Origin: Bifidobacteriaceae bacterium
GTDB taxonomy: Bacteria; Actinomycetota; Actinomycetes; Actinomycetales; WQXJ01
Assembly (NCBI GenBank): GCA_031281585.1
Contig: JAITFE010000100.1
Location: forward strand, 49,710 to 113,709
Direction of reading: 5' to 3'
Length of the DNA stretch: 64,000 bases
In this document: positions 16,684-26,547 of the stretch, piece by piece
Numbering within the stretch: position 1 is the stretch's first letter
How the letters are laid out: each line of letters begins with the position of its first letter
The notes under the pieces: model-generated
Seen by the model: only the letters and a program-made list of their open reading frames with translations
What the model was told of the DNA's origin: nothing
Database searches by the model: none
Position numbers and translations under genes: made by a program

Positions 16684-19600
16684 CTAGCAGCCGTCTGCGG
16701 CCGCCGCGTCGCGGCGGGAGCGCAACTCGAAGTAGATCGCCAGCGCCAGGAGGCAGCCGCCCGTGGCCAGCAGGGACGCGAGCCACGGCACGGCGGAGAC
16801 TTCTCCGCTGCGGGCGAAGACCTCGAAGACGGTCACCCCGATGGATCCGGCGGCCACAAAGGTGGGCGGGCGCCAGCGCCGCAAGGCCCCGAGGACCATG
16901 AAGGCGAGCGCCAGGACCAGCACCATGATGGCCCGCCAGGTCAGCGGGTCGGTGCCGACGGCCAACGTGGACGGGCCCAAAGTCGCGGCCACGCCTGGGG
17001 TGACCGCCCAGGCGCGCGAGCCGAGCCACCCCCTGACCGCCCAGCCGGCCGCGAACAGCGCCAAACCGAGCGGCAACGCGAAAACCTCGACCCGCAGTTG
17101 GCGGGTGGACCAGCCGGCTATCCCGACCGCCAGGGCGACCAGCCAGATGCTCCAGAACGGCGGGAGGGCCAGCCGGCCGCCGCTCCCCGGCAGCGCGCGC
17201 GGGGCGCCGTCGGCGTCCGGCAAGCCGCCATCCGCCAACCCGGACGGGCGGCCCGGCCGCGCGGACCAGAAGGTCAGCCCCAAGAAGACGGTCATGGCCA
17301 GCCACATGGCGGCCACCACGAACCAGGTGAAGCGCATTGAGCAGACCGGCACTGCGGCGGCCAGGGCGAACGCGCCGAACACCCACAACCGGGTGTCAGC
17401 GGTCCGGCGGGCGAACAGGCCGCCCGTCAGGGCCAGTCCGGCCGCCGCCGCCACGCCGATCAGTGCGGCTATGGCGAACAGCGCGCTGGGATAGGGCTGC
17501 AACGGCCGAAAGACGGCCAGTTCGTCCGGGAAGGGCGGCACGCGGCCCACCATCAGGGCCAGATTGACCAGTCCCGCCACCGGCGCCAACGCCACCAATC
17601 CGAACGCGCGGCGCAGGTGTTCAAAGGACGCCGCCAGCGCCAACGCCAGCACGCCGAGGGCCGCCAGTTCAAGGCCCCGCAGCAGCGGGTCCGTGCCCAC
17701 GAACTCGAGGATCAGGCTGGGGGCGACGGCCAGCCAGGCGCCCGGCACGGCCAACGCGAGCATGGACCGGTGCCGGTGCGCCAACGCGCCGCCAATGCCC
17801 GCCGCAGCCAGAGCCGGCGGCAGGGTGTACGCCTCGACCAGACCCACGTCCCCCAGCACCAGGGCGCTCCACAGGACCACGCAGGCCATGGCGCCGGAGT
17901 ACCACCAGGCGTGGGCGCTGCCGGCGCGCGCGGCGGCCACCCCGGCGGAAGCGGCGCAGGCGAGGGCGGCGGTGGCCAACACGGTGGTAGCGCCCGTGAC
18001 GGGCCACCCGACCGCCATCAGGACGGCGATCAAGCCGACCGCGCCGCCGCTGACTATCAGGGCGGCGCCGACGCCTCGGCGCTCCGCGACCCCGGCGGGG
18101 ACGGGTGTGGGGGCTGGCGGCCTGCGCAGCCAGAGGCCGCCCATCGCGGCTGCGGCGCTCACCACCGCCACCAGCGGGAACAGCCACACCGACCCGGAAC
18201 CAGGGGTGAGGAGCGCGAGCGTGGTGACCATGGTCAGCGCCAAACTGCCCACCGCGACGGCCGTAGCCAGCACCTTGACCGCCAAGGGCAACGCGCGGCG
18301 GCGAACCAGCGCCGCCGTCAGCGCCAGCACGGTCATGCTCAAGGCCCCGCCCATGCCCGTCCAGGTGCGGTCAAACAGCAAGTCAACGGCCGTGACGCCG
18401 AAGAGCGCGGCCGCGAACACCGCCAGCACGGACCAGGTCCGGGGCGCCGGGCGCGGGAAGGTGGTCAGGACCGCGACGGCCAGGCACACAATGATTGTGA
18501 GGAGGCTGAAAGGCGCCGGTCCGTCGGTGTAGCGCTCCAAGGCCGCCATGGCGAGTGTGGCGAAGGGCACGCACGCGACCGCGGTCAAGACGGGCCAGGC
18601 GGTGGGCCTGAGGGAGAAGCCGGTGGCCAAGACCGCCGCCGGCACAACCAGCGCGCCCACCGCCAGAAGCGGGTCGGTGTCCACGCACACCAGGGCGAGC
18701 GGCAGCGCGAGCGCGAAGGCCGCGGCCCTGGCGCTGACGGCCACATAGCGGTTGAAGCGCGGCCGCCTCCCCGGCGCCAGAACGGCACCGGCCGCTATCC
18801 CGCTGAGGCCCAGGGAAGCCAACGCCAGGGTGGCGAAAGCCCAACCGGGCGGCACGTCAGGCAACGCGACCCAACAAGCCAAGCACGCGGCCCCAGCCGG
18901 GAGGAAGGCCCAGCCGGCGGCGCGTCGCAGCCAGAGGGGGGAGCGGACCAGGGCGGTCAGAGCCGCCGCCGCCGCCGGCACGGACCAGCCCATGATCTCC
19001 GGCGTGGACGGCGTGGCGAAGGAGGCAGGCACGCCGAGCAGCGCCTGGAAGCTCTGAAATGCCAAAGTGGGCAAGCTGATGGCCAACAGCCCCAGGAACG
19101 CGCCGGCTGCGAGCGGCCCCGTGACTTGCGGGGCCGGCGCGAGGCGCGCCGCGACGGCGCACAACAACCAGACCGCCAGGGCGCCGAACAAGCCGAGCGA
19201 CCAGGCCTCCTCCACCGGCAACTCGAAGGCGCTGAAGACCAATTCCGCGCCGGCCAACACCAGCGCCACGCCGGACGCGGGCAGCCAGCGGGCCCGCCGC
19301 TCCTGGCCGAGCGCCAAGGCCGTCGGCGCCACGAGCAGCCAAATGAGGGCGGCCAGGGGATCGGCCCAGGTGCCCACGGCGGCCAAGCCTGCGACGGCCA
19401 GGGCGCCCGCGCCCATGACCGCGAGCAGCGCCCGCTCCAGCCGGCCGTCCTCGATCTTCCGGCCCAGGGCCGCGATCAAGGCGAAGACGATTGCGGCGAT
19501 CGCCGCGACAAGCAGGTTCTCCGCCCCGTAGTGTGGGCGGTCACCCAGCGCCCAGGCCGGCAGGAAGACCGCCGCGAACGGGGCCGCGAGCAGCCCGGTC

Positions 19601-20292
19601 ATCCGCCAGGCCCGCAACCCCAGCCGCCCGGCTAGGTAGATCAAAGCGGCCAGGACAAACAGCGAGACGCCCGAGGATCCCGCTTGCAGCGCTCGGCCTT
19701 GGATGTCGCCAATCGCGAGCGTCCAGGTGAGCAGGGCGAGGGCGGCCGCCACGCCCGCCACCGCCTCAGCCGTGGAGGTCATCTGCCGCAGCTTTAGGAA
19801 CAGCGCGCCGGCGCCGGCCGCCACCGCCCCCACCGCCAAGGAGATGACGCGGGCGGACCAGCCGAGGTCGGGAATGAAGAACGCGAAGCCGACCGCCGAG
19901 GCCGCCACCAGCAAAGCGCCCACCAAAGCCAAGGCCGTGGTGGGCGTCCACTGCGAGGCTGGTTTGGCCGCTGCGGGCGGCCAGGGCGCGGGGCCGGGGT
20001 ACGGTACTGGCGGGACTTGGGGAAAGGGCTGGGCGAACGGCATCGGCGGCGGGGCCGGGGCTCCCAGGAGCGTGGCGATGAGCGCCGACCGTTCGTTCAA
20101 AAGCTGCGTGGCGGCGGAAGAGCCGGCCTTGAGGGCGGCGTCTGCGGCGACGGAGAGGTTGGCCAGTTTGAGCCCGGACGCGCCGGACGCCTGCAGCCCG
20201 CAGGTGGCGCAACGACTGGTCGTCAACGGCGACCTGCAATTGGGGCACTTGGACCAGTCCGTCAGGCGGACCGGGGAGTCCGGGAGGGCCAT
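16684..20292 (-). CDS. Giant polytopic membrane protein with N-terminal zinc ribbon
   Basis: A 1202-residue protein. It begins with a zinc ribbon (Cys16, Cys19, Cys28, Cys31: CPNC and CATC), then a helical Ala-rich stretch and a Pro-rich linker (about 80-115). From about residue 120 to the end it is almost entirely hydrophobic, with several tens of predicted helices. Such proteins recur in actinobacteria, often beside LRV/propeller proteins as here, but I know of no assigned role. The downstream minus-strand genes start 44 bp and about 1.9 kb after its stop, so it probably heads that transcript. A -10-like box 6 bp before the ATG suggests a leaderless message. Confidence 0.8.
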   Translation of the reverse strand: MALPDSPVRLTDWSKCPNCRSPLTTSRCATCGLQASGASGLKLANLSVAADAALKAGSSAATQLLNERSALIATLLGAPAPPPMPFAQPFPQVPPVPYPGPAPWPPAAAKPASQWTPTTALALVGALLVAASAVGFAFFIPDLGWSARVISLAVGAVAAGAGALFLKLRQMTSTAEAVAGVAAALALLTWTLAIGDIQGRALQAGSSGVSLFVLAALIYLAGRLGLRAWRMTGLLAAPFAAVFLPAWALGDRPHYGAENLLVAAIAAIVFALIAALGRKIEDGRLERALLAVMGAGALAVAGLAAVGTWADPLAALIWLLVAPTALALGQERRARWLPASGVALVLAGAELVFSAFELPVEEAWSLGLFGALAVWLLCAVAARLAPAPQVTGPLAAGAFLGLLAISLPTLAFQSFQALLGVPASFATPSTPEIMGWSVPAAAAALTALVRSPLWLRRAAGWAFLPAGAACLACWVALPDVPPGWAFATLALASLGLSGIAAGAVLAPGRRPRFNRYVAVSARAAAFALALPLALVCVDTDPLLAVGALVVPAAVLATGFSLRPTAWPVLTAVACVPFATLAMAALERYTDGPAPFSLLTIIVCLAVAVLTTFPRPAPRTWSVLAVFAAALFGVTAVDLLFDRTWTGMGGALSMTVLALTAALVRRRALPLAVKVLATAVAVGSLALTMVTTLALLTPGSGSVWLFPLVAVVSAAAAMGGLWLRRPPAPTPVPAGVAERRGVGAALIVSGGAVGLIAVLMAVGWPVTGATTVLATAALACAASAGVAAARAGSAHAWWYSGAMACVVLWSALVLGDVGLVEAYTLPPALAAAGIGGALAHRHRSMLALAVPGAWLAVAPSLILEFVGTDPLLRGLELAALGVLALALAASFEHLRRAFGLVALAPVAGLVNLALMVGRVPPFPDELAVFRPLQPYPSALFAIAALIGVAAAAGLALTGGLFARRTADTRLWVFGAFALAAAVPVCSMRFTWFVVAAMWLAMTVFLGLTFWSARPGRPSGLADGGLPDADGAPRALPGSGGRLALPPFWSIWLVALAVGIAGWSTRQLRVEVFALPLGLALFAAGWAVRGWLGSRAWAVTPGVAATLGPSTLAVGTDPLTWRAIMVLVLALAFMVLGALRRWRPPTFVAAGSIGVTVFEVFARSGEVSAVPWLASLLATGGCLLALAIYFELRSRRDAAAADGC

Positions 20293-20298
20293 GGGGCA

Positions 20299-20304
20299 AG
20301 TCTA
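20299..20304 (-). promoter_or_regulatory. -10-like box of the leaderless zinc-ribbon gene
   Basis: On the minus strand TAGACT is followed by 6 bp and the ATG. No Shine-Dalgarno sequence is present. Confidence 0.45.
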
Positions 20305-20418
20305 GGCTCGGGCCTGACGCGAGGCGTAGCCCTCAAGGCGGGGGTGGACAGACCAGGCGGTGCCGCCACCTGGTGGTAGAGTCGGGCTTTCTGCCGTCCC
20401 GAAGCCCAGGAGCCCGCC

Positions 20419-21237
20419 ATGCGCACGGTTGTGATCACAGGAGCGAGCGACGGAATTGGCGCGGCCGCGAGCGAACAGCTGGCGGGCGGCGACCTGAGGT
20501 TGGTGCTGGTCGGCCGTTCGGCGGCGAAGACGAAGGCCGTCGCGGCCAGAACGGGCGCGGAATGGCATGTCGCGGACTTTGAGCAATTGGAGCAGGTGCG
20601 CGGCCTGGCCGACGCGCTGAGGGCGTCCTGCGACCGGATCGACGTGCTGGCCAACAACGCGGGCGGGATCTTTTCGGGTCCCGCCAAGACGGCGGACGGA
20701 TTCGAGAAGACGTTCCAGGTCAACCACCTGGCGCCGTTCCTGCTGACCCACCTGCTGCTGGACCGGATCCTGGAGGCGGGCGGGGCGGTGGTCAACACGG
20801 CGTCCATCGCCGCGCGGCTCTACAGCCGCCTCGATTTTGACGACCTGCAAGGCTTTGGCGATTTCCGGCCGACCAGGGCGTACGGCGACTCGAAACTGGC
20901 GAACATCTTGTTCGCCAAGGGGCTGCACAGCCGCTATGCCGATCAGGGCCTCTCGGCGGTCGCGTTCCACCCGGGGGACGTCGCCACCAACTTCGCCTCT
21001 GACACGGACAGCTTCTTCCGGCGGGTCTACCACAGCCCGCTGAAGGCGACCCTGATTCCCGCCCGCAAGGGCGGGGCCAACCTCGCGCATTTCATCACGG
21101 GCCAGCCGGGCAGGGACTGGACCTCCGGCGAGTACTACGGCTCCCGCCGAACCGTGAGCCGAACCAACCGGAAGGCTTATGACCCGGCGGTCGTGGACCG
21201 GCACTGGCAGGTCAGCTGCGAACTCCTGGGGATCTGA
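20419..21237 (+). CDS. Short-chain dehydrogenase/reductase
   Basis: A classical SDR of 272 residues. It has the cofactor motif TGASDGIG (about residue 7), NNAGG, catalytic Ser in NTASIAA, and catalytic Tyr/Lys in AYGDSKLAN. An Asp or Arg after the second strand (LVGRSAAK) suggests NADP(H) preference. The form resembles the retinol-dehydrogenase-like SDRs; the substrate cannot be told. CAGGAG 7 bp before the ATG fixes the start. The 20305-20418 gap before it holds a CCACC-T-GGTGG inverted repeat and a TAGAGT box that may be its promoter. Confidence 0.88.
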   Translation: MRTVVITGASDGIGAAASEQLAGGDLRLVLVGRSAAKTKAVAARTGAEWHVADFEQLEQVRGLADALRASCDRIDVLANNAGGIFSGPAKTADGFEKTFQVNHLAPFLLTHLLLDRILEAGGAVVNTASIAARLYSRLDFDDLQGFGDFRPTRAYGDSKLANILFAKGLHSRYADQGLSAVAFHPGDVATNFASDTDSFFRRVYHSPLKATLIPARKGGANLAHFITGQPGRDWTSGEYYGSRRTVSRTNRKAYDPAVVDRHWQVSCELLGI

Positions 21238-21253
21238 GAAGGCGAGGGAGCCG

Positions 21254-22345
21254 CTACAACTCGCCTCTCAGGTACTCGGCCAAGTAGGGCAGCTCGAAGG
21301 CCAGTTCACCCCGACGCGGCGAGGCGATCACCTTGGCAGCGAGCAGCCGGGACCGGGTCTGCTGGACGCTGTCGCGCGAGTAGCCCAGGCGCTGGGCGAT
21401 TGCGTCGACCGCGCTCGGGCCGGTATCCACCGACATGGCGCGAAGAAACTCGACGTCGCGGGCGGACAGCGGGGCGAGGCTCGGCTCGAAGACGGTGCTC
21501 GCCAGGGCTTTCCTGGAATTGGCGATGGCCAGTTCCACGATTGGGGCGTCGATCGACTCCGCCTCTCCGGCGAAGTCAAGCAGGTAGTAGCCGATGAGTT
21601 GCAGCAGATACGGATAGCCGAGTGTGGCCTCCGCCGCTCGTTGGAAATCCTCTGCCGACATCGACTTGCCCAGGCTTCGGAACTCTTTGACGTAGAGGCT
21701 GACTATCTCGTGAACCGGGATGGGCTCAAGACGGAACTTGCTGGCGCGGTTCAGGAAAGTCAACACCTGGTCGTTCAAGAGTCGCGAAACCGCAGTCGGC
21801 AGCCCCGCCATGGCGATCGCGATGTTCTTGCCCTCGCCAACCAACTCCTGATAGGTCGTGACCAGCTTCCGCAATTCAGGCGACGATGCGGTGACTTCGT
21901 CAACCAGGAGCACCACGCCAAGGCCGCGCTCGGCCAAGGCGTCGCAGAGCAGTCCCAGTTTCACTCGGAAGCCGTAGCTGTTTTGCGTGTGGTCGTTGAA
22001 CGTAAGGCCCACGGAGAAGCCGAGCGCGCCGACGTTGAAACCCTTCAGCGGCTTACCTTTCGGCACACGCTTCATCCCGTTGGCCTGAATGACTTCCAAG
22101 AGCTCGTCGAGCAGTCCGTCGTCGGCGGTCGCCTTGGCGGCGACGAACCCGAATTGTTCTGCCTGCGCGGCCAACTCGAGCAGGAGGGCGGTCTTGCCCA
22201 TCCCCCGCTGCCCGGTGAAGAGCAAGGCCCGGTTCGGGTGTCCGCCCGGCCCCTGGAGGCCCTTGGCGAAGGCCGCGATTTCCCGCTCCCGATCGACGAA
22301 CCGGCTCGGCCGGTTGCCGAATGCTGGCGCAAAAGGCTCGGTCAT
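21254..22345 (-). CDS. AAA+/STAND-like ATPase with C-terminal winged helix
   Basis: A 363-residue ATP-binding protein. It has FVDRERE before the ATPase core, Walker A GQRGMGKTALL (about residue 36), Walker B VVLLVDEV, and a sensor-like region near GLPTAVSRLL. The C-terminal part (about 290-363) looks like a winged helix (AQRLGYSRDSVQQTRSRLL). This is the archaeal-ATPase/Orc1-like group found in mobile or defence contexts; no specific function is assigned. GGGAGA before the ATG fixes the start, and a longer upstream frame exists but lacks a good site. It ends 16 bp from the convergent SDR stop and is divergent from a toxin-antitoxin pair. Confidence 0.75.
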   Translation of the reverse strand: MTEPFAPAFGNRPSRFVDREREIAAFAKGLQGPGGHPNRALLFTGQRGMGKTALLLELAAQAEQFGFVAAKATADDGLLDELLEVIQANGMKRVPKGKPLKGFNVGALGFSVGLTFNDHTQNSYGFRVKLGLLCDALAERGLGVVLLVDEVTASSPELRKLVTTYQELVGEGKNIAIAMAGLPTAVSRLLNDQVLTFLNRASKFRLEPIPVHEIVSLYVKEFRSLGKSMSAEDFQRAAEATLGYPYLLQLIGYYLLDFAGEAESIDAPIVELAIANSRKALASTVFEPSLAPLSARDVEFLRAMSVDTGPSAVDAIAQRLGYSRDSVQQTRSRLLAAKVIASPRRGELAFELPYLAEYLRGEL

Positions 22346-22390
22346 GGTTCTCCCTTTGGTGGACTCGTCACCGCACAGGCTACAACATGG

Positions 22391-22440
22391 CGCATCGGTT
22401 CGTATCGGTTCGCGACACTTCGCATCAGTTCGTGACATTC
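22391..22440. repeat. Five phased 10-bp repeats between divergent genes
   Basis: Five consecutive decamers read CGCATCGGTT, CGTATCGGTT, CGCGACACTT, CGCATCAGTT, CGTGACATTC. The exact 10-bp spacing places each unit on one face of the DNA. They sit between the ATPase start and the Phd/PIN start and are probably a cooperative operator. Confidence 0.75.
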
Positions 22441-22462
22441 GAGCCAGCACCTCGGCGTGGGG

Positions 22463-22487
22463 TAGTATGTGTACACGCATTCACACA
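22463..22487 (+). promoter_or_regulatory. Candidate promoter and operator of the Phd/PIN pair
   Basis: A -10-like TAGTAT is followed at once by the palindrome GTGTACAC (22469-22476), with a further TGTG...CACA symmetry to 22485. Antitoxins of this type usually bind such a palindrome to repress their own operon. GGGAGA before the ATG serves as ribosome-binding site. Confidence 0.5.
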
Positions 22488-22502
22488 ACCTAGGGAGACC
22501 TT

Positions 22503-22751
22503 ATGCGCGCTCTTGGCGTCCGCGAGTTCAGAACGCAGATAGCCAGCCTGATCGACGCGGGAGAAGCCGTGGAGGTGACCCGCCACGGGGACGCCGTGGC
22601 CGTCTTCCTCCCCACGGCCAGCTCTGGTCCCCGGTCCCCCGAGCGGTTTCTGCTCGCGGCTCAGGCGCTGGACGGGCAACTCGCCGACCTGGGGATTGAC
22701 CCCGACGACTTGGTGGCGGAATTCGAGCAAGCCAGGCGGCCCGGCCGGTGA
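22503..22751 (+). CDS. Phd/YefM-type antitoxin
   Basis: An 82-residue antitoxin. The N-terminal part (MRALGVREFRTQIASLIDAGEAV, then VTRHGDAVAVFLP) is the Phd/YefM fold that dimerises and binds operator DNA. The C-terminal, acidic segment (about 45-82) would wrap around the toxin. Its stop overlaps the GTG of the PIN gene, the usual coupling in these modules. The family is clear and the partner is evident from context. Confidence 0.85.
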   Translation: MRALGVREFRTQIASLIDAGEAVEVTRHGDAVAVFLPTASSGPRSPERFLLAAQALDGQLADLGIDPDDLVAEFEQARRPGR

Positions 22752-23185
22752 CAACGGCCAGAGCGCTTGTTCTGGACTCCAACATCCTGATTCGGGCGGT
22801 CTTGGGGAAACGGGTGCGGGACATCATCGCCGGCCACTCGGAGCAAGTCGTCCTGTTGGCCCCCGCGGAGGCGTTTGAGGAGGCTGGGCGCCACCTGCCC
22901 GCCCTGCTCGCGAAACGGGGCGTTGACCCCGGCGTGGCGGCAGCGGCTGTGGCCGAATTGCCCGAACTGGTTCAACTCGTGGAACTGAAACACTACGAGC
23001 ACCTGCGGGAGGAGGCGCTGGAGCGGATAGCCGTCCGGGACCCGGACGATTGGCCGGTGGTCGCGCTGGCGTTGGCGACCGGCGCGGCCGTCTGGACGGA
23101 GGACCAAGACTTCTTCGGATCCGGCGTGGCGACCTGGACCACCGACCGAGTCGAGTTGTGCCTGCGCAACGCCGGCGGATCCTGA
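22748..23185 (+). CDS. PIN-domain toxin (putative RNase)
   Basis: A 145-residue PIN domain. The conserved acidic residues can be placed: Asp in VLDSNILIR, Glu in AEAFEEA, Asp in RDPDDWPVVALAL, and Asp in TEDQDFF. PIN toxins cleave tRNA or rRNA and are held in check by the adjacent antitoxin. The GTG start overlaps the antitoxin stop. The pair lies exactly upstream of the carB leader, where carA is often found in relatives. Confidence 0.85.
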   Translation: MTTARALVLDSNILIRAVLGKRVRDIIAGHSEQVVLLAPAEAFEEAGRHLPALLAKRGVDPGVAAAAVAELPELVQLVELKHYEHLREEALERIAVRDPDDWPVVALALATGAAVWTEDQDFFGSGVATWTTDRVELCLRNAGGS

Positions 23186-23236
23186 CAAGGGGCGGATTCG
23201 GGTGGCGGCGGCCACGGTAGGCTGGGCGGGAACAAT

Positions 23237-23271
23237 CCTTTAAGGCCCGTCCAGTGAGGCGGGAAAGGAGG
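23237..23271 (+). promoter_or_regulatory. PyrR-binding RNA hairpin over the carB ribosome-binding site
   Basis: The leader folds as an outer stem CCTTT/AAAGG (23237-23241 with 23264-23268) and an inner stem CCCGUC/GGCGGG (23246-23251 with 23258-23263, one U-G pair) closing the loop CAGUGA. The GUGAGGC core matches the PyrR-binding loop of pyr leaders. The outer stem hides AAAGGAGG, the carB Shine-Dalgarno sequence, so PyrR bound with UMP would block translation, as described for mycobacterial pyr genes. PyrR itself is outside the window. Confidence 0.75.
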
Positions 23272-23277
23272 CCAGCC

Positions 23278-26200
23278 ATGCCAAAGCGCCAAGACCTCAA
23301 GTCGGTCATGGTGATCGGGTCCGGGCCGATCGTGATCGGCCAGGCCTGCGAGTTCGACTACTCCGGCACGCAAGCGTGCCGGGTCCTCAAGGACGAGGGC
23401 CTGAGAGTGGTCCTGGTGAACTCGAACCCCGCGACCATCATGACGGATCCGGAGTTCGCGGACGCCACCTACATCGAGCCGATCGAACTAGCCGCGCTGA
23501 CGGCCATCATTGAACGGGAACGACCCGACGCGCTGCTGCCCACCCTGGGCGGCCAGACGGCGCTGAACGCCGCCGTGGCGCTCGCGGAGGCGGGCGTCCT
23601 AGAGAGGTTCGACGTCGAGTTGATCGGCGCGAAAATCGACTCCATCAGGGCGGGGGAGGACCGCCAGGAGTTCAAGGACGTGGTCGAGCGCTCCGGCGCG
23701 GAGGTGGCCAGCAGTCGCATAGCGCACTCCATGGGGGAATGCCTGGCGGCGGCCGAGGAACTGGGCTACCCCATCGTGGTGCGGCCCTCGTTCACCATGG
23801 GTGGGCTGGGCTCCGGGATCGCCTACAACCCGGCGGACCTGGAGCGGATCGCCGGCGGCGGTCTCCAATACAGCCCCACCGCGGAAGTCCTGCTGGAAGA
23901 GTCCGTCATCGGCTGGAAAGAGTTCGAACTGGAGATCATGCGGGACCGCGCGGACAACGTGGTGGTGGTCTGCTCGATCGAGAACCTGGACCCGATGGGC
24001 GTGCACACCGGCGACTCGGTGACCATCGCCCCGGCGCTGACCCTGACGGACCGCGAATACCAGCGGCTGCGGGACATCGGGATCGCGGTGATCCGGGAAG
24101 TGGGCGTGGACACCGGCGGCTGCAACATCCAATTCGCGGTCAACCCGGACGACGGCCGGATCATTGTCATCGAAATGAATCCGCGCGTTTCCCGGTCCTC
24201 CGCTTTAGCGTCCAAGGCGACGGGCTTCCCAATCGCGAAGATCGCCGCCCGCCTCGCCATCGGCTACACGCTTGATGAAATCCCGAACGACATCACCGGT
24301 TCCACCCCCGCGAGCTTCGAGCCCGCCATCGACTACATTGTGACCAAGGCGCCGCGCTTCGCATTCGAGAAATTCCCGGCGGCGGACGACACGCTCACCA
24401 CCACCATGAAATCGGTCGGCGAGGCGATGGCGATTGGGCGCTGCTTCACGGAATCTCTCAACAAGGCGATGCGGTCCATCGACAAGAAGGGCACAAGGTT
24501 CCACTGGTCCGGCCCAAAGCCAACCGCAGAGGAATTGGAGCGGTTGGTGGAGTCGCTCGCGCGCCCCACGGAGCACCGCCTGATCGACCTCCAACAGGCC
24601 GCCCGGTGGGGCGTGCCGGGGAAGCGTTTGGCGGCCGTGACCGGGATAGACCCCTGGTTTGTCGACCAGGTCGAGTTGATCAACGAGGTGGCCGCGCGCC
24701 TCGCGGGAGCGGAGGCGCTGGACCGCCGGACGCTCAAACTCGCCAAGCGGCATGGCTTCTCGGATGTTCAGATCGGCGAAATCAGGAACCTTTCGGAAGA
24801 GGCGGTGCGGGAAATCCGGCACGCTTTTGGGCTCAGGCCGGTTTACAAAATGGTCGACACGTGCGCGGGCGAATTCGCCGCCCGCACGCCGTACCTGTAT
24901 TCCACCTATGACGAGGAAACCGAGGTGCGGCCCCGCAGGCGCCCGGCCGTGCTGATTCTGGGATCCGGCCCCAACCGGATAGGCCAGGGCATCGAATTCG
25001 ACTACTCCTGCGTCCACGCCGCCCTCGCCCTGGGCGAGGACTATGAGACGGTCATGATCAATTGCAACCCGGAGACCGTCTCCACGGACTACGACATTTC
25101 CGGGCGCCTCTACTTTGAGCCGCTCACGTTTGAGGACGTTATGGAGATCTACGATGCCGAGCGGGCGGCCGGGCCTGTAGCCGGCGTCATCGTGCAATTG
25201 GGCGGGCAAACCCCCTTGAGCCTGTCGTCGCGTCTGGCGGAGGCCGGGCTGCCGATGTGGGGCACGCCGCCGGAAGCCATCGACGCGGCCGAGAACCGGG
25301 GGCTGTTCGGGCAGGTGCTCGCGGAAGCCGGGCTGCCGGCGCCGCAGTACGGGACGGCGCTGAGCGTCCCGGAGGCGGAACGGGTCGCGGAGCGGATCGG
25401 GTATCCGGTCCTGGTGCGCCCCTCCTACGTGTTGGGCGGGCGCGGCATGGAGATCGTCTACGACGTGGACCACCTGCGCGAATACATGGCCAAGGCGATC
25501 CCCGAAGGGGGTCGGGCGGACGCGCCCGTGCTGATCGACCGGTTCTTGGACCAGGCCATCGAGATCGACGTGGATGCCCTCTACGACGGCGAGGAGCTGT
25601 TCCTGGGCGGAGTCATGGAGCACATCGAGGAGGCGGGCATCCACTCCGGGGACAGCGCGTGCGTGCTCCCGCCGGTCACGCTGTCCAGCCGCGACCTGGA
25701 GAGGATCGAGCGCTCCACGGAGGCCATCGCCAAAGGCGTGGGCGTGCGGGGCCTGATCAACATCCAGTTCGCGCTGATGAGCGACGTGCTCTACGTGCTG
25801 GAGGCGAACCCCAGGGCGTCCAGAACGGTGCCGTTCGTGTCCAAGGCGACCGGAGTGCCGCTGGCGAAGGCGGCCTGCCTGATCATGGCGGGCGCGTCCA
25901 TTGCGGACCTGAAGGCGGCCGGCCACCTCCCGGCCGCCTCCGCCGCGCTGGCCCTGGAGGTGGACCAGATCGCGGTGAAAGAGGCGGTGCTTCCGTTCGC
26001 ACGGTTCAGGACCGCGGAGGGCAAGATCGTGGACACGGTGCTGGGACCGGAGATGCGCTCGACGGGGGAGGTCATGGGCCGCGACCCGCAATTCCCCACG
26101 GCGTTCGCGAAGTCGCAGGTGGCCGCGTTTGGCGGGCTGCCCAGGCGGGGCCGGGTCTTCGTGTCGGTGGCGGACCGCGACAAGCGGTCCATTTTGTTCC

Positions 26201-26547
26201 CCATCAAACGGCTGACCGAACTCGGCTTCGAGATCCTGGCGACCGAGGGGACCGCGTCGGTGCTGCGCCGCAACTCGATTCCCTGCCGGGAGGTGCTGAA
26301 AGTCTCCGAAGGGGAGGGCCGGGAGACGGTCGTGGACCTAATCCACGCCGGGGAGGTGGACATGGTGGTCAACACCCCCTCCGGGGCCGGGTCGCGGGCG
26401 GACGGCTATGAGATCAGGGCCGCCATCACCGCGATGGACCGCCCGATCGTCACCACCACCCAGCAGTTGGCGGCGGCGGTGCAGGCGATCGAAGCCCAAC
26501 TGGCGGGGCCTTTGAGCGTGGCGCCGCTGCAGGGGGCGGGAGCGTGA
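23278..26547 (+). CDS. carB: Carbamoyl-phosphate synthase large subunit
   Basis: Makes carbamoyl phosphate from bicarbonate, ATP and ammonia delivered by CarA, for pyrimidine and arginine synthesis. It has 1089 residues, the usual length. Two homologous ATP-grasp halves (about 1-400 and 555-935) are each marked by a GSGP.(R/V)IGQG.EFDYS motif and an LGGQT motif, with an oligomerisation domain between and a C-terminal MGS-like allosteric domain (about 935-1089, [13 protein letters not shown]). AAAGGAGG 6 bp before the ATG fixes the start. carA is not adjacent; a toxin-antitoxin pair sits there instead. The stop overlaps the pyrF start (GTGA). Confidence 0.98.
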   Translation: MPKRQDLKSVMVIGSGPIVIGQACEFDYSGTQACRVLKDEGLRVVLVNSNPATIMTDPEFADATYIEPIELAALTAIIERERPDALLPTLGGQTALNAAVALAEAGVLERFDVELIGAKIDSIRAGEDRQEFKDVVERSGAEVASSRIAHSMGECLAAAEELGYPIVVRPSFTMGGLGSGIAYNPADLERIAGGGLQYSPTAEVLLEESVIGWKEFELEIMRDRADNVVVVCSIENLDPMGVHTGDSVTIAPALTLTDREYQRLRDIGIAVIREVGVDTGGCNIQFAVNPDDGRIIVIEMNPRVSRSSALASKATGFPIAKIAARLAIGYTLDEIPNDITGSTPASFEPAIDYIVTKAPRFAFEKFPAADDTLTTTMKSVGEAMAIGRCFTESLNKAMRSIDKKGTRFHWSGPKPTAEELERLVESLARPTEHRLIDLQQAARWGVPGKRLAAVTGIDPWFVDQVELINEVAARLAGAEALDRRTLKLAKRHGFSDVQIGEIRNLSEEAVREIRHAFGLRPVYKMVDTCAGEFAARTPYLYSTYDEETEVRPRRRPAVLILGSGPNRIGQGIEFDYSCVHAALALGEDYETVMINCNPETVSTDYDISGRLYFEPLTFEDVMEIYDAERAAGPVAGVIVQLGGQTPLSLSSRLAEAGLPMWGTPPEAIDAAENRGLFGQVLAEAGLPAPQYGTALSVPEAERVAERIGYPVLVRPSYVLGGRGMEIVYDVDHLREYMAKAIPEGGRADAPVLIDRFLDQAIEIDVDALYDGEELFLGGVMEHIEEAGIHSGDSACVLPPVTLSSRDLERIERSTEAIAKGVGVRGLINIQFALMSDVLYVLEANPRASRTVPFVSKATGVPLAKAACLIMAGASIADLKAAGHLPAASAALALEVDQIAVKEAVLPFARFRTAEGKIVDTVLGPEMRSTGEVMGRDPQFPTAFAKSQVAAFGGLPRRGRVFVSVADRDKRSILFPIKRLTELGFEILATEGTASVLRRNSIPCREVLKVSEGEGRETVVDLIHAGEVDMVVNTPSGAGSRADGYEIRAAITAMDRPIVTTTQQLAAAVQAIEAQLAGPLSVAPLQGAGA

